Below are positions 34,946 to 43,338 of a DNA stretch of 48,187 nucleotides, one piece after another. The notes below the pieces were generated by a model. It saw only the letters and a program-made list of their open reading frames with translations. It did no database searches and was not told the origin of the DNA. This DNA is from Kocuria coralli. Lineage in GTDB: Bacteria; Actinomycetota; Actinomycetes; Actinomycetales; Micrococcaceae. Where the stretch lies: positions 1 through 48,187 of the forward strand of contig NZ_ML708628.1 in the NCBI RefSeq assembly GCF_008831305.1. The letters are read 5' to 3'. A program made the translations under genes and the position numbers. Within the stretch, counting starts at the first letter, position 1. Every line of letters begins with the position of its first letter.

Positions 34946-36846
34946 TATTTTTCCCTCAGCAGTTCTGTCGCTTGCACTGCCATCACCGTGCGGAAGCGCG
35001 CTGCGCTGTCGGCGGCGATGATGGCGGAGACGGCGTCCTCGTCCTGTGCGAGTCCGACGATTTCTTCGTAGAGGCCCAGCAGCAGGGAGCTGGATTCGTC
35101 ACCCGCCGCATCCGGCACGGCCAGCAGCACGATGACGAGCCCCTGGCCGGCGTCGGAGACCCCGACCGAGAGCAGGAGGTCACCGGTGGGGGCGACGACG
35201 TGCGGGAATGCCAGGCGCGGGAAGAGCCGCATGGTCGAGCGGGCCTCCCGCTCGTGGACGGCCTGGATCAGCTCCGGGCCGGCCAATCCGCGGCGGCTGA
35301 GCTCCCCGAGCAGCTCCTCGAGCGCCTCGCCGTATTCCTCACTGCTCAGGCGCACGAACGCCTGGGGCTCCACCAGGGTCCCCAGCCACGACGCGCCGCC
35401 GAGGGCCATCCGGCGGGACCACCCGCGTCTCATGGCCAGCGCGCCGATCTTCCGGCGCAGCTCGCTCACATCGAAGACCATCCCGACCCGGACGGTCGGG
35501 AGCTCACCGGCGTCGAACGAGCACTGCCGGTGGGCGACGGCCAGGTCGAACTCCTGCTCCGAGAACTCGTGGAGGTCGGACTCCGAGATCGCCGTGACCG
35601 CCCCGTAGGCACCGACCGCCTCCACCACCTGGAGCCGCAGCAGCTCGCCCTCGGCTTTCCCGTTCGCGTAGACGGCGGCGATGCGCAGCGGCTCGCCGGC
35701 ATCGGTCCGGGTGCGGTTGACGAAGATCTGGAAGTAGGCGGCCAGCAGTGACACCTCGGCCTCTTCGACCTCACGGCCCGTGGCGCGCTCGATCTCCGAC
35801 TGGGCGATCGTGGCCACCCGGTGGGCCAGCGGATAACGGTCGCGCAGGAGCGCGGCGCTGCCCTGCGTCACCTGGATGCCGTACTGCACGCGGTTGAGCA
35901 GGAAACCCAGGTGCGCCAGGAACTCCTCCCGCAGCTGGGTCGCCTTCAGGTCGATGCCCATGTCGTCATGGATCCGCGCCATGATCGCCCGGTACAGCTC
36001 CTCGTGCGTCTCCACCGCCAGGAAGCTCTCGAAGGCCAGGGGGTCCTTGGGCCCGCGCATGCCCACGAGCGGCAGCGTCATGAAGAGCGCTTCGTACTCG
36101 GAGGCCTCCAGGGAGAGCCAGTCGGTCGCGAGGCCGGCGAGCCGGGCGCCGTGAAGGACCGCCTCGTTCTCCGTCAGGGGTTCGAGCGAATCGTCCGCGC
36201 CTTCCATCGTGAAGCCGTCGCGCAGCCGCACGAACATGATGGTGAACCACGATGAGACGCTGTCGATCGCCGCGACCCCCAGCTCGATCTCCTCGCACAC
36301 CGCCACGACGTCCTGCACGAGCCGGTCGGGCACGGGAGAAGGGTCGAGCAGGGGCGCGGAGAAACGATCGAGCATCGCCAGCCGGATGTGCAGCTCCGTT
36401 CCGCGCAGGGCGACGCCGGCATTCGTCTTGCCGACGATCTCGAGTCCGTAGGCGCGGACGACCTCGCGCAGCCTGTTCAGATCCGCGTTGACCGTGGAGC
36501 GGGAGACGTTGATGGACCTGGCGATGACGTCGGCGAAGACCGGCCCCTTCCGGGAGGCCAGCAGATGGAAGACGGCTGCCTGCCTCGCGGCGGGATCGTT
36601 GAGATCGGTGCCCTCGGGCACCAGGGACATCTTGAAGTGCCTGTATCCCTCCGGGTCGAGGACCTCCAGGCGGCGGGAGCCCTCGATCTGCACGATCTGC
36701 GCCACGCCGTCGAGTTCGAGGTTGAGCGCCGCGATCTGGTTGGCGATGGTGCGGGAGGAGACGCCGAGCAGCTCCGCCATCTCGGTGAGGGTTCCGCTCA
36801 ACCGCGATTCGAGGACATCAAGGATGTGACGCCTGTGCACCGTCAT
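34945..36846 (-). CDS. PRD-containing PTS-regulated transcriptional activator (GutR/MtlR type)
   Basis: 633 residues from ATG 36846, which has GGAGG eight bases upstream; a GTG at 36888 would add 14. Two N-terminal helix-turn-helix units (TLTEMAELLGVSSRTIANQI, FADVIARSINVSRSTVNADLNRL) are followed by two PTS regulatory domains (histidines near LHGARLAG and YPLAHRVATIAQ), a IIB-like domain (about 400-490) and a C-terminal IIA-fructose/mannitol-like domain (VHEREARSTMRLFPRLAFPHVVAP). Phosphorylation on these would tie srl expression to sorbitol and to the general PTS state. It is a DNA-binding activator, not an RNA antiterminator, since no CAT domain is present. Confidence 0.9.
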   Translation of the reverse strand: MTVHRRHILDVLESRLSGTLTEMAELLGVSSRTIANQIAALNLELDGVAQIVQIEGSRRLEVLDPEGYRHFKMSLVPEGTDLNDPAARQAAVFHLLASRKGPVFADVIARSINVSRSTVNADLNRLREVVRAYGLEIVGKTNAGVALRGTELHIRLAMLDRFSAPLLDPSPVPDRLVQDVVAVCEEIELGVAAIDSVSSWFTIMFVRLRDGFTMEGADDSLEPLTENEAVLHGARLAGLATDWLSLEASEYEALFMTLPLVGMRGPKDPLAFESFLAVETHEELYRAIMARIHDDMGIDLKATQLREEFLAHLGFLLNRVQYGIQVTQGSAALLRDRYPLAHRVATIAQSEIERATGREVEEAEVSLLAAYFQIFVNRTRTDAGEPLRIAAVYANGKAEGELLRLQVVEAVGAYGAVTAISESDLHEFSEQEFDLAVAHRQCSFDAGELPTVRVGMVFDVSELRRKIGALAMRRGWSRRMALGGASWLGTLVEPQAFVRLSSEEYGEALEELLGELSRRGLAGPELIQAVHEREARSTMRLFPRLAFPHVVAPTGDLLLSVGVSDAGQGLVIVLLAVPDAAGDESSSLLLGLYEEIVGLAQDEDAVSAIIAADSAARFRTVMAVQATELLREK

Positions 36847-36960
36847 CTCCCCCACCTCCACTTCTGCACCATCAACCTGCACCTTCACGTTGAGCCCGGC
36901 AATGCGCCGTCGGCTCGCGTCCTCAGTCCCCGCCGCCGGTCCGCCCCGCGGACCGCGCCG

Positions 36961-37761
36961 TCATCCGCGCGACTTGCCGCCGGTCACCGCATAGGTCGTG
37001 CCGGTGATGTAGGAGGCGCGGTCGGAGACCAGGTAGGTCACCAGGTCGGCGATCTCGCTGAGCTTCCCGGGGCGGCCCAGCGGGATCGTCTTGGCGTAAT
37101 CGGGCGTGAGGTTGTCGACCGTGGTGTTGCGCGTGTAGGCCAGGGCCTCGTTGTAGGCCGGGGAGGTGAGGCCGGTGGGCTCGTTGATACCCGGGGCCAC
37201 GCCCACGGTACGGATCCCGTACTTGCTCAGTTCCTTGCCCCAGGAGCGGGTGAACGAGTTCACGGCCCCCTTGGTCGCGGAGTAGACGCTCTGCCCGTCG
37301 GAGCCTTCGACGCCGGCCTCGGAGGAGATGTTGACGATGACCCCGCCGCCCTTGGCCGCGAAGATCCTGGCGGCCTGCTGCCCGACCAGGAAGACGCCCT
37401 TGACGTTGATGTTCATCATCAGGGCGAAGGAGGCGTCGTCCAGTTCGTACTCGGGGCGCTCGCCGCGCACGTCGACCAGCATGCGGGGCAGGTTGATGCC
37501 CGCGTTGTTGACCACGCCGTCCAGGGAGCCGTAGCTCTCGACGACGGCGTCCAGAGCTGCCACGACGCTGTCGCGATCGGTGACGTCGCAGTGCACGTCA
37601 AGATGGTTCTCCCCGTCCGCGGTGACGCCCTCGGCGCTGATGTCGAGGTTGGCGACCCGTGCACCCGCAGCCTTGAGGCTGTCGGAGATGCTCTTGCCGA
37701 TGCCCGAGCTCGCCCCCGTCACGGCAATGACCCTTCCATCGATTCCCAGCCAGGTCGCCAT
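36961..37761 (-). CDS. srlD: Sorbitol-6-phosphate 2-dehydrogenase, SDR family
   Basis: 266 residues. TGASSGIG (loop), VVNNAGINLPRMLVD, SSEAGVEGSDGQSVYSATKGA with catalytic Tyr 160 and Lys 164, and GVAPGINEPTGL with YITGTTYAVTGGKSRG at the end match the SDR-type sorbitol-6-phosphate dehydrogenases of Gram-positive bacteria. It turns imported sorbitol 6-phosphate into fructose 6-phosphate with NAD. GAAGGAG lies upstream of two tandem ATGs (37764 and 37761); either may be used. It is the first gene of the locus. Confidence 0.93.
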   Translation of the reverse strand: MATWLGIDGRVIAVTGASSGIGKSISDSLKAAGARVANLDISAEGVTADGENHLDVHCDVTDRDSVVAALDAVVESYGSLDGVVNNAGINLPRMLVDVRGERPEYELDDASFALMMNINVKGVFLVGQQAARIFAAKGGGVIVNISSEAGVEGSDGQSVYSATKGAVNSFTRSWGKELSKYGIRTVGVAPGINEPTGLTSPAYNEALAYTRNTTVDNLTPDYAKTIPLGRPGKLSEIADLVTYLVSDRASYITGTTYAVTGGKSRG

Positions 37762-38266
37762 CATCGTCTCCTTCGACGTTCGTCATACTGAATTGGGCAC
37801 AGAGAATTCCCCGGAATAAGGGGTCCCCTGTCGTCGGTGTTCAACATACCCAGACGCTACGGTCTCGGGAAGCTCGATTAGTGGGAGGTTTTTCTGCCGT
37901 CGTGAATTTCGCCGTCACGGCTCGGATAGAGTCTTGGCGCCAGACGGTCCGACAGCGACATGACGAGATGGAGGCATGGCGGAACAGCGCCCGGTCCGCG
38001 CCTGTCTCTGCGGCCCGCCTGCCCCAGCGTGCGCGTTGCAGGCGAGGGAACCCTGCACATGCAAGCCACCGGGTGCATGCGATATCTACGATGAACTATC
38101 GATTCTTCGCCCCCGCCGCAGCGTCAACAGAATACACTCGATAGTTATATTTTATGCGCCTCTTATGCATCATCTTTTATGATGATTCCGGGAAGAATTT
38201 ATCACATCGATTTCCTCCGCCCGGCAGAGCCGGGGCACGGCGCGGTAAGGATTGTTCAGGGCGTTT
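37762..38266 (-). promoter_or_regulatory. Long srl upstream region with palindromes (no gene)
   Basis: About 500 bases without a credible gene. On the minus strand a promoter candidate is TTCCCG (37871-37866), 17 bases, TATGTT (37848-37843), about 80 bases from srlD. CCCC-N7-GGGG at 37809-37823 lies in the leader. Further up, AACTATCGA (38094-38102) and TCGATAGTT (38138-38146) form a perfect 9-bp inverted repeat in an AT-rich patch, with TTGACG between the arms on the minus strand. ATCATC/GATGAT (38169-38186) is a small hairpin. CCCGGC-AGA-GCCGGG (38220-38234) probably ends the siderophore operon. Confidence 0.5.
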
Positions 38267-39367
38267 CTACCCAGGACTCCGGGAAGGCCGTGCCGACTGC
38301 TGCCGGGAAAACACCAGGAGCCAGATGAGATAGGCACCGCCCACGGCGGCGGTGACCAGGCCGACCGGGATCTGGAAGGGGCTCAGCACCCGCTGGGCGG
38401 CGAGATCCGCGATGATCAGCAGCAGGGCACCCATCGCCGTGGAGGCCAGGACGGAGACCCCCGGCGAGCGCGAGAGGCGACGCGCCAGCTGCGGTGCAGC
38501 CAGCGCAAGGAATCCGATGGGCCCCGCCGTGGCAACGGCTATCGCCGTGAGGGCCACTCCGATCGTCAGGGCAGTCACGCGTGTCCGTGTCAGTCCGAGG
38601 CCGACCCCCGCCGCGGTGTCGTCCCCGAGTTCGAGGATGCGCAGATTGCGCACGTGCAGGAGCGAGGCGGGGATGGCGATCGCGGCGACAAGGACCAGCG
38701 GCAGAAGCGGCTGCCAGGAAATGGCATTGAGACTTCCGTGCTGCCACGCCTTGGCGACCTCAGCCTCTTCGATGGCCGAGCGGCTGAGCAGGTAGTCGTT
38801 GACGGAGGCGAGAATGGCGGAGATGGCGATGCCGCCGAGAACCAGTCGATCACCGCTGAGGCCGCGACGCAGGCTGATGAGCACCACGGCAAGTGCTGTG
38901 ATCGCACCACCCACGATGGTGCCCGCTCCGATGGTCATGGACGTGACGGAGCCGCCGAGGAGGATGATCAGCAGGCCGCCGGTTGCCGCACCGGTCGTGA
39001 AACCGATGATATCGGGGCTGCCCAGCGGATTCCGGGACACCGACTGGAAGATCGCCCCCGCGGCCCCTAGCGCGGCGCCGACGAGCAAGGCCGCCAGGAC
39101 ACGGGGAAGCCTCTGGTCGAGGACTATGAACCGGTCCAGGTCTGAACCCGTTCCCAGCACGAGCGTACGAAGGGCCTCTACAGGGGTGAGATGGTAAGCG
39201 CCGGTGACGACCGTCAAGGCGGCGACGAGCAGCGCCACCACGCTGAGGCCTGCTACGACGGCGAGCGTCCGCCGGTGCAGGAGGAGACTGCCGAATCGGG
39301 GAAGGCGGACACACCAATAGCCAGGAGGCAGGTATCGAGCGCCGGCTCTCGTTCTCGTCGTGCTCAT
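38267..39367 (-). CDS. Ferric-siderophore ABC permease, FecCD family (second)
   Basis: 366 residues from ATG 39367, overlapping the preceding permease stop as ATGA. It has about nine to ten membrane segments with the FecCD landmarks RLPRVLAALLVGAALGAAGAIFQSVSRNPLGSPDIIGFTTGA, and TAGPIGFLALAAPQLARRLSRSPG near the end. It pairs with the first permease to form the heterodimeric channel for a ferric siderophore. The binding protein and ATPase are encoded divergently across the iron box. Confidence 0.95.
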   Translation of the reverse strand: MSTTRTRAGARYLPPGYWCVRLPRFGSLLLHRRTLAVVAGLSVVALLVAALTVVTGAYHLTPVEALRTLVLGTGSDLDRFIVLDQRLPRVLAALLVGAALGAAGAIFQSVSRNPLGSPDIIGFTTGAATGGLLIILLGGSVTSMTIGAGTIVGGAITALAVVLISLRRGLSGDRLVLGGIAISAILASVNDYLLSRSAIEEAEVAKAWQHGSLNAISWQPLLPLVLVAAIAIPASLLHVRNLRILELGDDTAAGVGLGLTRTRVTALTIGVALTAIAVATAGPIGFLALAAPQLARRLSRSPGVSVLASTAMGALLLIIADLAAQRVLSPFQIPVGLVTAAVGGAYLIWLLVFSRQQSARPSRSPG

Positions 39368-40425
39368 GAAGACCGCCTCCGCATGATCAGCGCCAGGAGC
39401 ACCGGCGCACCGATGAAGGCGGTGACGAGACCGACTTCCAGCTCCCCGGGAGGCGCCACGATCCGGCCGATGATATCGGCGGCGAGAACAAGCGCGGGTC
39501 CTGCAATCAGGGACAGCGACAACAGGACCCGTTGCTCCACGCCGACGACAAGCCGCAGCGCATGAGGCACGACCAGTCCCACGAAGGCAATGGGACCGGC
39601 CGCAGCGGTCGCCGCCCCGCAGAGCAAGGTGATGGAGGCGAACGCAAGCCCGCGGATCACCGCGAGCCGCACTCCCAGCGATGTCGCCTGCTCGTCGCCG
39701 AGGGCGAGGGCATTGAGCATGGGCCCGCAGGCGAGGGCGAGGACGAGTCCGACGAGGACGAACGGGGTGATCGCCACGAGGGGCTCGGTGCCACGCTCGG
39801 CGACCGAACCGATGACCCAGAACCGGTACGAGCTGAACACCTCGGTGTTGAACATCGTCATGATCCCGGTGAGCGATCCCAGGCAAGCGGTCAGCGCAGC
39901 GCCGGCGAGCACCAGGCGCGCGTGATCGCTGGCGTGCGTCCGCCGGATGCTGATGCCGTAGACGAAACCGGCGGCAAGTGCTGAACCCAGGAACGCGAAC
40001 CACAGATTGGTGCCGATGCCGGTCGCGCCCAGGACGGTGATGGATAGGACGACGACGAAGGCAGCGCCCGAGTTGACTCCGAGCAGGCCGGGCTCAGCCA
40101 GGGGGTTGCGAGTGAGTGCCTGCATCATCACGCCGGCCACGGCCAGCGCCGCTCCGACGAGGACTGCCAAGACCGTACGGGGCATGCGCAACTGCCATAC
40201 GATGATCGACTCCCGGGAACCGTCCATGGTGGTCAGCCCATGCCAGACGTCGGGAAAAGACAGCGGCTTGGAGCCGATGGCGAGACTGAGGAAGAAGAGC
40301 AGGACGACGATGCCGGCGCCCAGGAGGAACACCCCTGCGGCAACGCCGCGTCGACGCCGCGGAGCCTCCCGGTGACGGTCCTCCACGACGTGCTCCCGGG
40401 AGGACGTCAGACTCAATGGACTCAT
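39364..40425 (-). CDS. Ferric-siderophore ABC permease, FecCD family (first)
   Basis: 353 residues. The FecCD pattern is clear: RMPRTVLAVLVGAALAVAGVMMQALTRNPLAEPGLLGVNSGA, then AAGPIAFVGLVVPHALRLVVG near the C-terminus, with about ten membrane helices. ATG 40425 lies one base from the iron box and has no Shine-Dalgarno sequence; a transcript from TAGCAT (40439-40434) would be leaderless. GTG 40386, with GGGAG six bases upstream, is a reasonable alternative that drops 13 polar residues. Repressed by iron through the shared box. Confidence 0.93.
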   Translation of the reverse strand: MSPLSLTSSREHVVEDRHREAPRRRRGVAAGVFLLGAGIVVLLFFLSLAIGSKPLSFPDVWHGLTTMDGSRESIIVWQLRMPRTVLAVLVGAALAVAGVMMQALTRNPLAEPGLLGVNSGAAFVVVLSITVLGATGIGTNLWFAFLGSALAAGFVYGISIRRTHASDHARLVLAGAALTACLGSLTGIMTMFNTEVFSSYRFWVIGSVAERGTEPLVAITPFVLVGLVLALACGPMLNALALGDEQATSLGVRLAVIRGLAFASITLLCGAATAAAGPIAFVGLVVPHALRLVVGVEQRVLLSLSLIAGPALVLAADIIGRIVAPPGELEVGLVTAFIGAPVLLALIMRRRSS

Positions 40426-40426
40426 G

Positions 40427-40445
40427 TTAGGTTATGCTAACCTAC
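40427..40445. promoter_or_regulatory. DtxR/IdeR iron box between divergent siderophore genes
   Basis: TTAGGTTATGCTAACCTAC matches the DtxR/IdeR consensus TTAGGTTAGSCTAACCTAA at 17 of 19 bases and is a near-perfect palindrome. It ends one base from the permease ATG on one side and six from the binding-protein ATG on the other, covering both likely -10 elements. Iron-loaded repressor should block both directions. Confidence 0.9.
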
Positions 40446-40450
40446 CCGCC

Positions 40451-41497
40451 ATGACTAGGACGGTCCTTGCTCGAGGCGCGAGCACATCTCGATGGTTTGC
40501 CGGGTTACTCTCCATCTCCCTTGCGGGGGCTCTTCTGGCAGGGTGCGCCAGCGATACCGCCGATGACGGCGCTTCGGCTGGAGCAACGAGCACGGAAGAA
40601 TATACGACGCCCAGGACGATGCCCGAGGGGAAGGGCAGCGGGGAATCCGACGGCACGTTCTCCCGCACGGTGAAGCATTTCCAGGGGGAAACGACCTTGG
40701 AGGCCGAGCCCGAACGCGTCGTGGTGATCTCCACCGGGCAGGCGGACGTCATGCTCACCCTGGGAATCGTTCCGGTCGGCTCGACCTCTGGAGACGGGGC
40801 GGAGATGATTCCGCCCTACCTGTCCGATGCATTCGCCGACGACAGCGCCGCTCTGGAAGAGGTCACGTACGTCGGTAGCAGGTTCGACCCGGATATCGAA
40901 GCGATCGCGAACACCGATCCCGATCTGATCGTCATGAACAACGCCGGCAAGGACGCCACTGCCATGTACGAAGGGCTCAGTGAGATCGCCCCCACTGTCG
41001 CCACGCAGGGAACCGGCCTGTACTGGAAGCAGGATTTCCTCCTGCTCGCCGATTCGGTCGGGAAGACCGAGCAAGCACAGGACTGGCTGGACGAGTTCCA
41101 CGCTGATGCAGCCGAGTTCGGGGACGGAGTCAGCGATGACCCCACGGTTTCGTTCCTCCGCAAGAACGGTGACCGCTCGCGGGTCTTCGGCGTAGCGTCC
41201 TTCACCGGGTCCGTGGCCGAAGATGCGGGTCTCGCACGGCCGGAGAGCCAGACCTTCACCGACGAGACCTCAGTGGACATCAGCGCCGAGCAACTCGATC
41301 AGGCCGATGCCGACTGGATCTTCTACGGCGTCCAAGGCGGCGATGAGACCGAACTGACGTCTGCGCCGCTGTGGCCGACGCTGGAGGCGGTCAGCGCAGG
41401 TCAAGCAGTCGAGGTCGACGACGATGTCTTCTACCTCAATGTCGGCCCGACCGCAGCCCGCGGAGTGCTCACCACCCTCGAGGACGCACTCGGGTGA
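40451..41497 (+). CDS. Iron-siderophore substrate-binding lipoprotein
   Basis: 348 residues. A lipoprotein signal (WFAGLLSISLAGALLAGC) puts the lipid-bearing cysteine at 32, and a disordered Ser/Thr/Gly stretch follows. The body is a FepB/FhuD-type periplasmic-binding fold: VKHFQGETTLEAEPERVVVISTGQADVMLTLGIVPVG, then DPDLIVMNN. It would hold the ferric siderophore at the outer face of the membrane for the FecCD permeases. ATG 40451 has no ribosome binding site; with TAACCT at 40438-40443 as -10 the mRNA would be leaderless. The iron box lies directly upstream. Confidence 0.94.
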   Translation: MTRTVLARGASTSRWFAGLLSISLAGALLAGCASDTADDGASAGATSTEEYTTPRTMPEGKGSGESDGTFSRTVKHFQGETTLEAEPERVVVISTGQADVMLTLGIVPVGSTSGDGAEMIPPYLSDAFADDSAALEEVTYVGSRFDPDIEAIANTDPDLIVMNNAGKDATAMYEGLSEIAPTVATQGTGLYWKQDFLLLADSVGKTEQAQDWLDEFHADAAEFGDGVSDDPTVSFLRKNGDRSRVFGVASFTGSVAEDAGLARPESQTFTDETSVDISAEQLDQADADWIFYGVQGGDETELTSAPLWPTLEAVSAGQAVEVDDDVFYLNVGPTAARGVLTTLEDALG

Positions 41498-42363
41498 CCG
41501 CAGTGCACAACGCACCGCAGTACGGGGGTGAGTTCGAGGTCACCGAGGTGACCCTCTCCTACCCGAATCGAGAGACCCCCGTACTGCGAGGCGTGTCTGC
41601 ACAGATCGAACCGGGATCGATGACGGTGATCGTCGGACCGAACGCTTGTGGAAAGTCGACTCTCCTGCGCGCCCTCGGACGCATCCTCCAGCCCGGCGAA
41701 GGGACAGTGGCGCTGGACGGCAAGGCCGTTCACAGCTACGGGAGCAAGGAGTTCGCCCGGGAGGTCGGTTTCCTGGCCCAGTCGGCGATAGCCCCGGATG
41801 CCATAACGGTAGGAGACCTGGTGGCAAGGGGGCGCTTCCCCCACCAGGGGATGTTCCGTCAGTGGTCGGAAACAGACGAGCAAGCCGTCCTGAAGGCCCT
41901 GGAGAGCACTGGCACGCTGCCCCTCGCCGACCGGGAGGTCGCCGACCTGTCCGGAGGACAGCGGCAGAGGGCCTGGATCGCCATGGTGCTGGCTCAGGAG
42001 ACCCGGGTGCTGCTCCTGGACGAGCCGACGACTTTCCTGGACCTATGCCACCAGATCGAGATCCTCGAGCTGTGCCGCGAACTCAACCAGCGTCATGGCA
42101 CGACCGTGATCGCCGTACTGCACGACCTGAATCAGGCCGCTCGTTATGCCGACCAGATCATAGCCATGGCCGAGGGCCGGATCGTCGCCCACGGTCGCCC
42201 TGAAGAGGTCATCACCAGCCAGACCGTCGAGGCGATCTTCGGCGTCCATTCGAGGGTCATGGCGGATCCGGAGACCGGCACGCCCTTGATCGTTCCGGTC
42301 GCCGGCCCTTACAGCCGCAGAGTCGGGAATTCCGTACCGGAGGAAGCCGGTCAGGGCACCTAG
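41494..42363 (+). CDS. Ferric-siderophore ABC transporter ATP-binding protein
   Basis: 289 residues from GTG 41494, overlapping the binding-protein stop as GTGA. Walker A is GPNACGKST, the Q-loop GFLAQSAIAPDAITVGDLVARGRFPHQ (a typical FecE/FhuC stretch), the signature LSGGQRQRAWIAM, Walker B VLLLDEPTTFLD and the switch His in VLHDLNQAARYAD. It powers uptake by the two FecCD permeases. It is the second gene of the plus-strand iron-regulated unit. Its TAG shares CTAG with the stop of the convergent hydrolase. Confidence 0.96.
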   Translation: MTAVHNAPQYGGEFEVTEVTLSYPNRETPVLRGVSAQIEPGSMTVIVGPNACGKSTLLRALGRILQPGEGTVALDGKAVHSYGSKEFAREVGFLAQSAIAPDAITVGDLVARGRFPHQGMFRQWSETDEQAVLKALESTGTLPLADREVADLSGGQRQRAWIAMVLAQETRVLLLDEPTTFLDLCHQIEILELCRELNQRHGTTVIAVLHDLNQAARYADQIIAMAEGRIVAHGRPEEVITSQTVEAIFGVHSRVMADPETGTPLIVPVAGPYSRRVGNSVPEEAGQGT

Positions 42364-43208
42364 CGCCCGCTCTCCGCCAGGAACTGCCTGATGACCAGGC
42401 TGATGAGCCCGGGGCGCTCCGCCACGAGCCCGTGCGTCGCGCCCGGCAGGATGCAGAGCTGCGCCTCGGGGATGGACGAGGCGATCAGGAGGCTGTGGTC
42501 CGGCCGGATGACATCGTGATCCCCCGACATGACGAGCGTGGGAACACTGACCTCCGCGAGGCCCGCCGGGTCGATCCGGGGCTCCGTCTCCCACAGGCGG
42601 GAGAGCTTGCCCAGGACGGTGTCCGCATGCTCGGGGCCATCGGGTGAGAGACGGTCGTAACGCGCCCTCTCGATGTCGATTTCGGCATCCAGCCCGGCAT
42701 CAACCTCGGCATCCGGGTCGGCATTCGTATCGGTGCCGTTCCCCGCGCCGCTCTCTTCGCTGTCCCTCCCCGGGGCGATCTCCGTCGTCGAGGGCTCCAC
42801 GGCCGGCGGGTTACCGCGCCCCAGCGCATGGTCGAATGCCGACGGGTCGAGGTTCGCGCTGATCGCGACCAGGGAGCGGAGCCTGTGCGGGTGGTCGCGG
42901 GCCAGCAGGAGGCCGATGATCGCACCGTCGCTGTAGCCGACCACGTGCGCGGATTCGAGTCCCTGGGCGTCGAGATAGGCGAGGGCCTCGGCCACGCCCC
43001 GCTCATAGCTGTACTCGCCGTCGATGTCCGCGGACCGGCCGTGGCCGGGCCGCTCGAAGGCGAGCACCCGGTAGGTGTCCGCCAGCGAATCCGCCTGCTC
43101 CTGGAGGGACTCGAGGGAGCAGAACCCGCCGTGCAGCAGGAGCACGGGGTCACCCGAGCCCTGCACCTCCGAATACAGCTCCTCACCGTTGATCTGGAGG
43201 TATGCCAT
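42360..43208 (-). CDS. Alpha/beta hydrolase with acidic insertion
   Basis: 282 residues. Canonical hydrolase motifs are LLLHGGFCSLES, RPGHGRSAD, the elbow GYSDGA with Ser 93, the acid in VMSGDHDVIRPDH (about 230-232) and His 259 in GATHGL. The cap region around residues 131-180 is replaced by a low-complexity, mostly acidic stretch (ESGAGNGTDTNADPDAEVD and on) likely to be unstructured. The substrate is unknown. GGAGA-type signals precede ATG 43208. It is not obviously linked to the siderophore genes, but removal of siderophore esters is a possibility. Confidence 0.88.
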   Translation of the reverse strand: MAYLQINGEELYSEVQGSGDPVLLLHGGFCSLESLQEQADSLADTYRVLAFERPGHGRSADIDGEYSYERGVAEALAYLDAQGLESAHVVGYSDGAIIGLLLARDHPHRLRSLVAISANLDPSAFDHALGRGNPPAVEPSTTEIAPGRDSEESGAGNGTDTNADPDAEVDAGLDAEIDIERARYDRLSPDGPEHADTVLGKLSRLWETEPRIDPAGLAEVSVPTLVMSGDHDVIRPDHSLLIASSIPEAQLCILPGATHGLVAERPGLISLVIRQFLAESGR

Positions 43209-43338
43209 GGCTGTCCGTCTCCTTGGATCTCGCGCCCGCCCCGCTGCTGAGACAGGGCATCCACCGCAGCGTACCCCCTGGGCCCGGCACCTAGGATTGG
43301 CACATGGAACATGTCCCCCCTGAGATCGTCACCCGCCC

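Noticed and set aside
37878-38144. Short open frames on both strands upstream of srlD
   Set aside because: Arg- and Pro-rich content, no ribosome binding site and no family resemblance; they overlap palindromes and promoter-like sequence.
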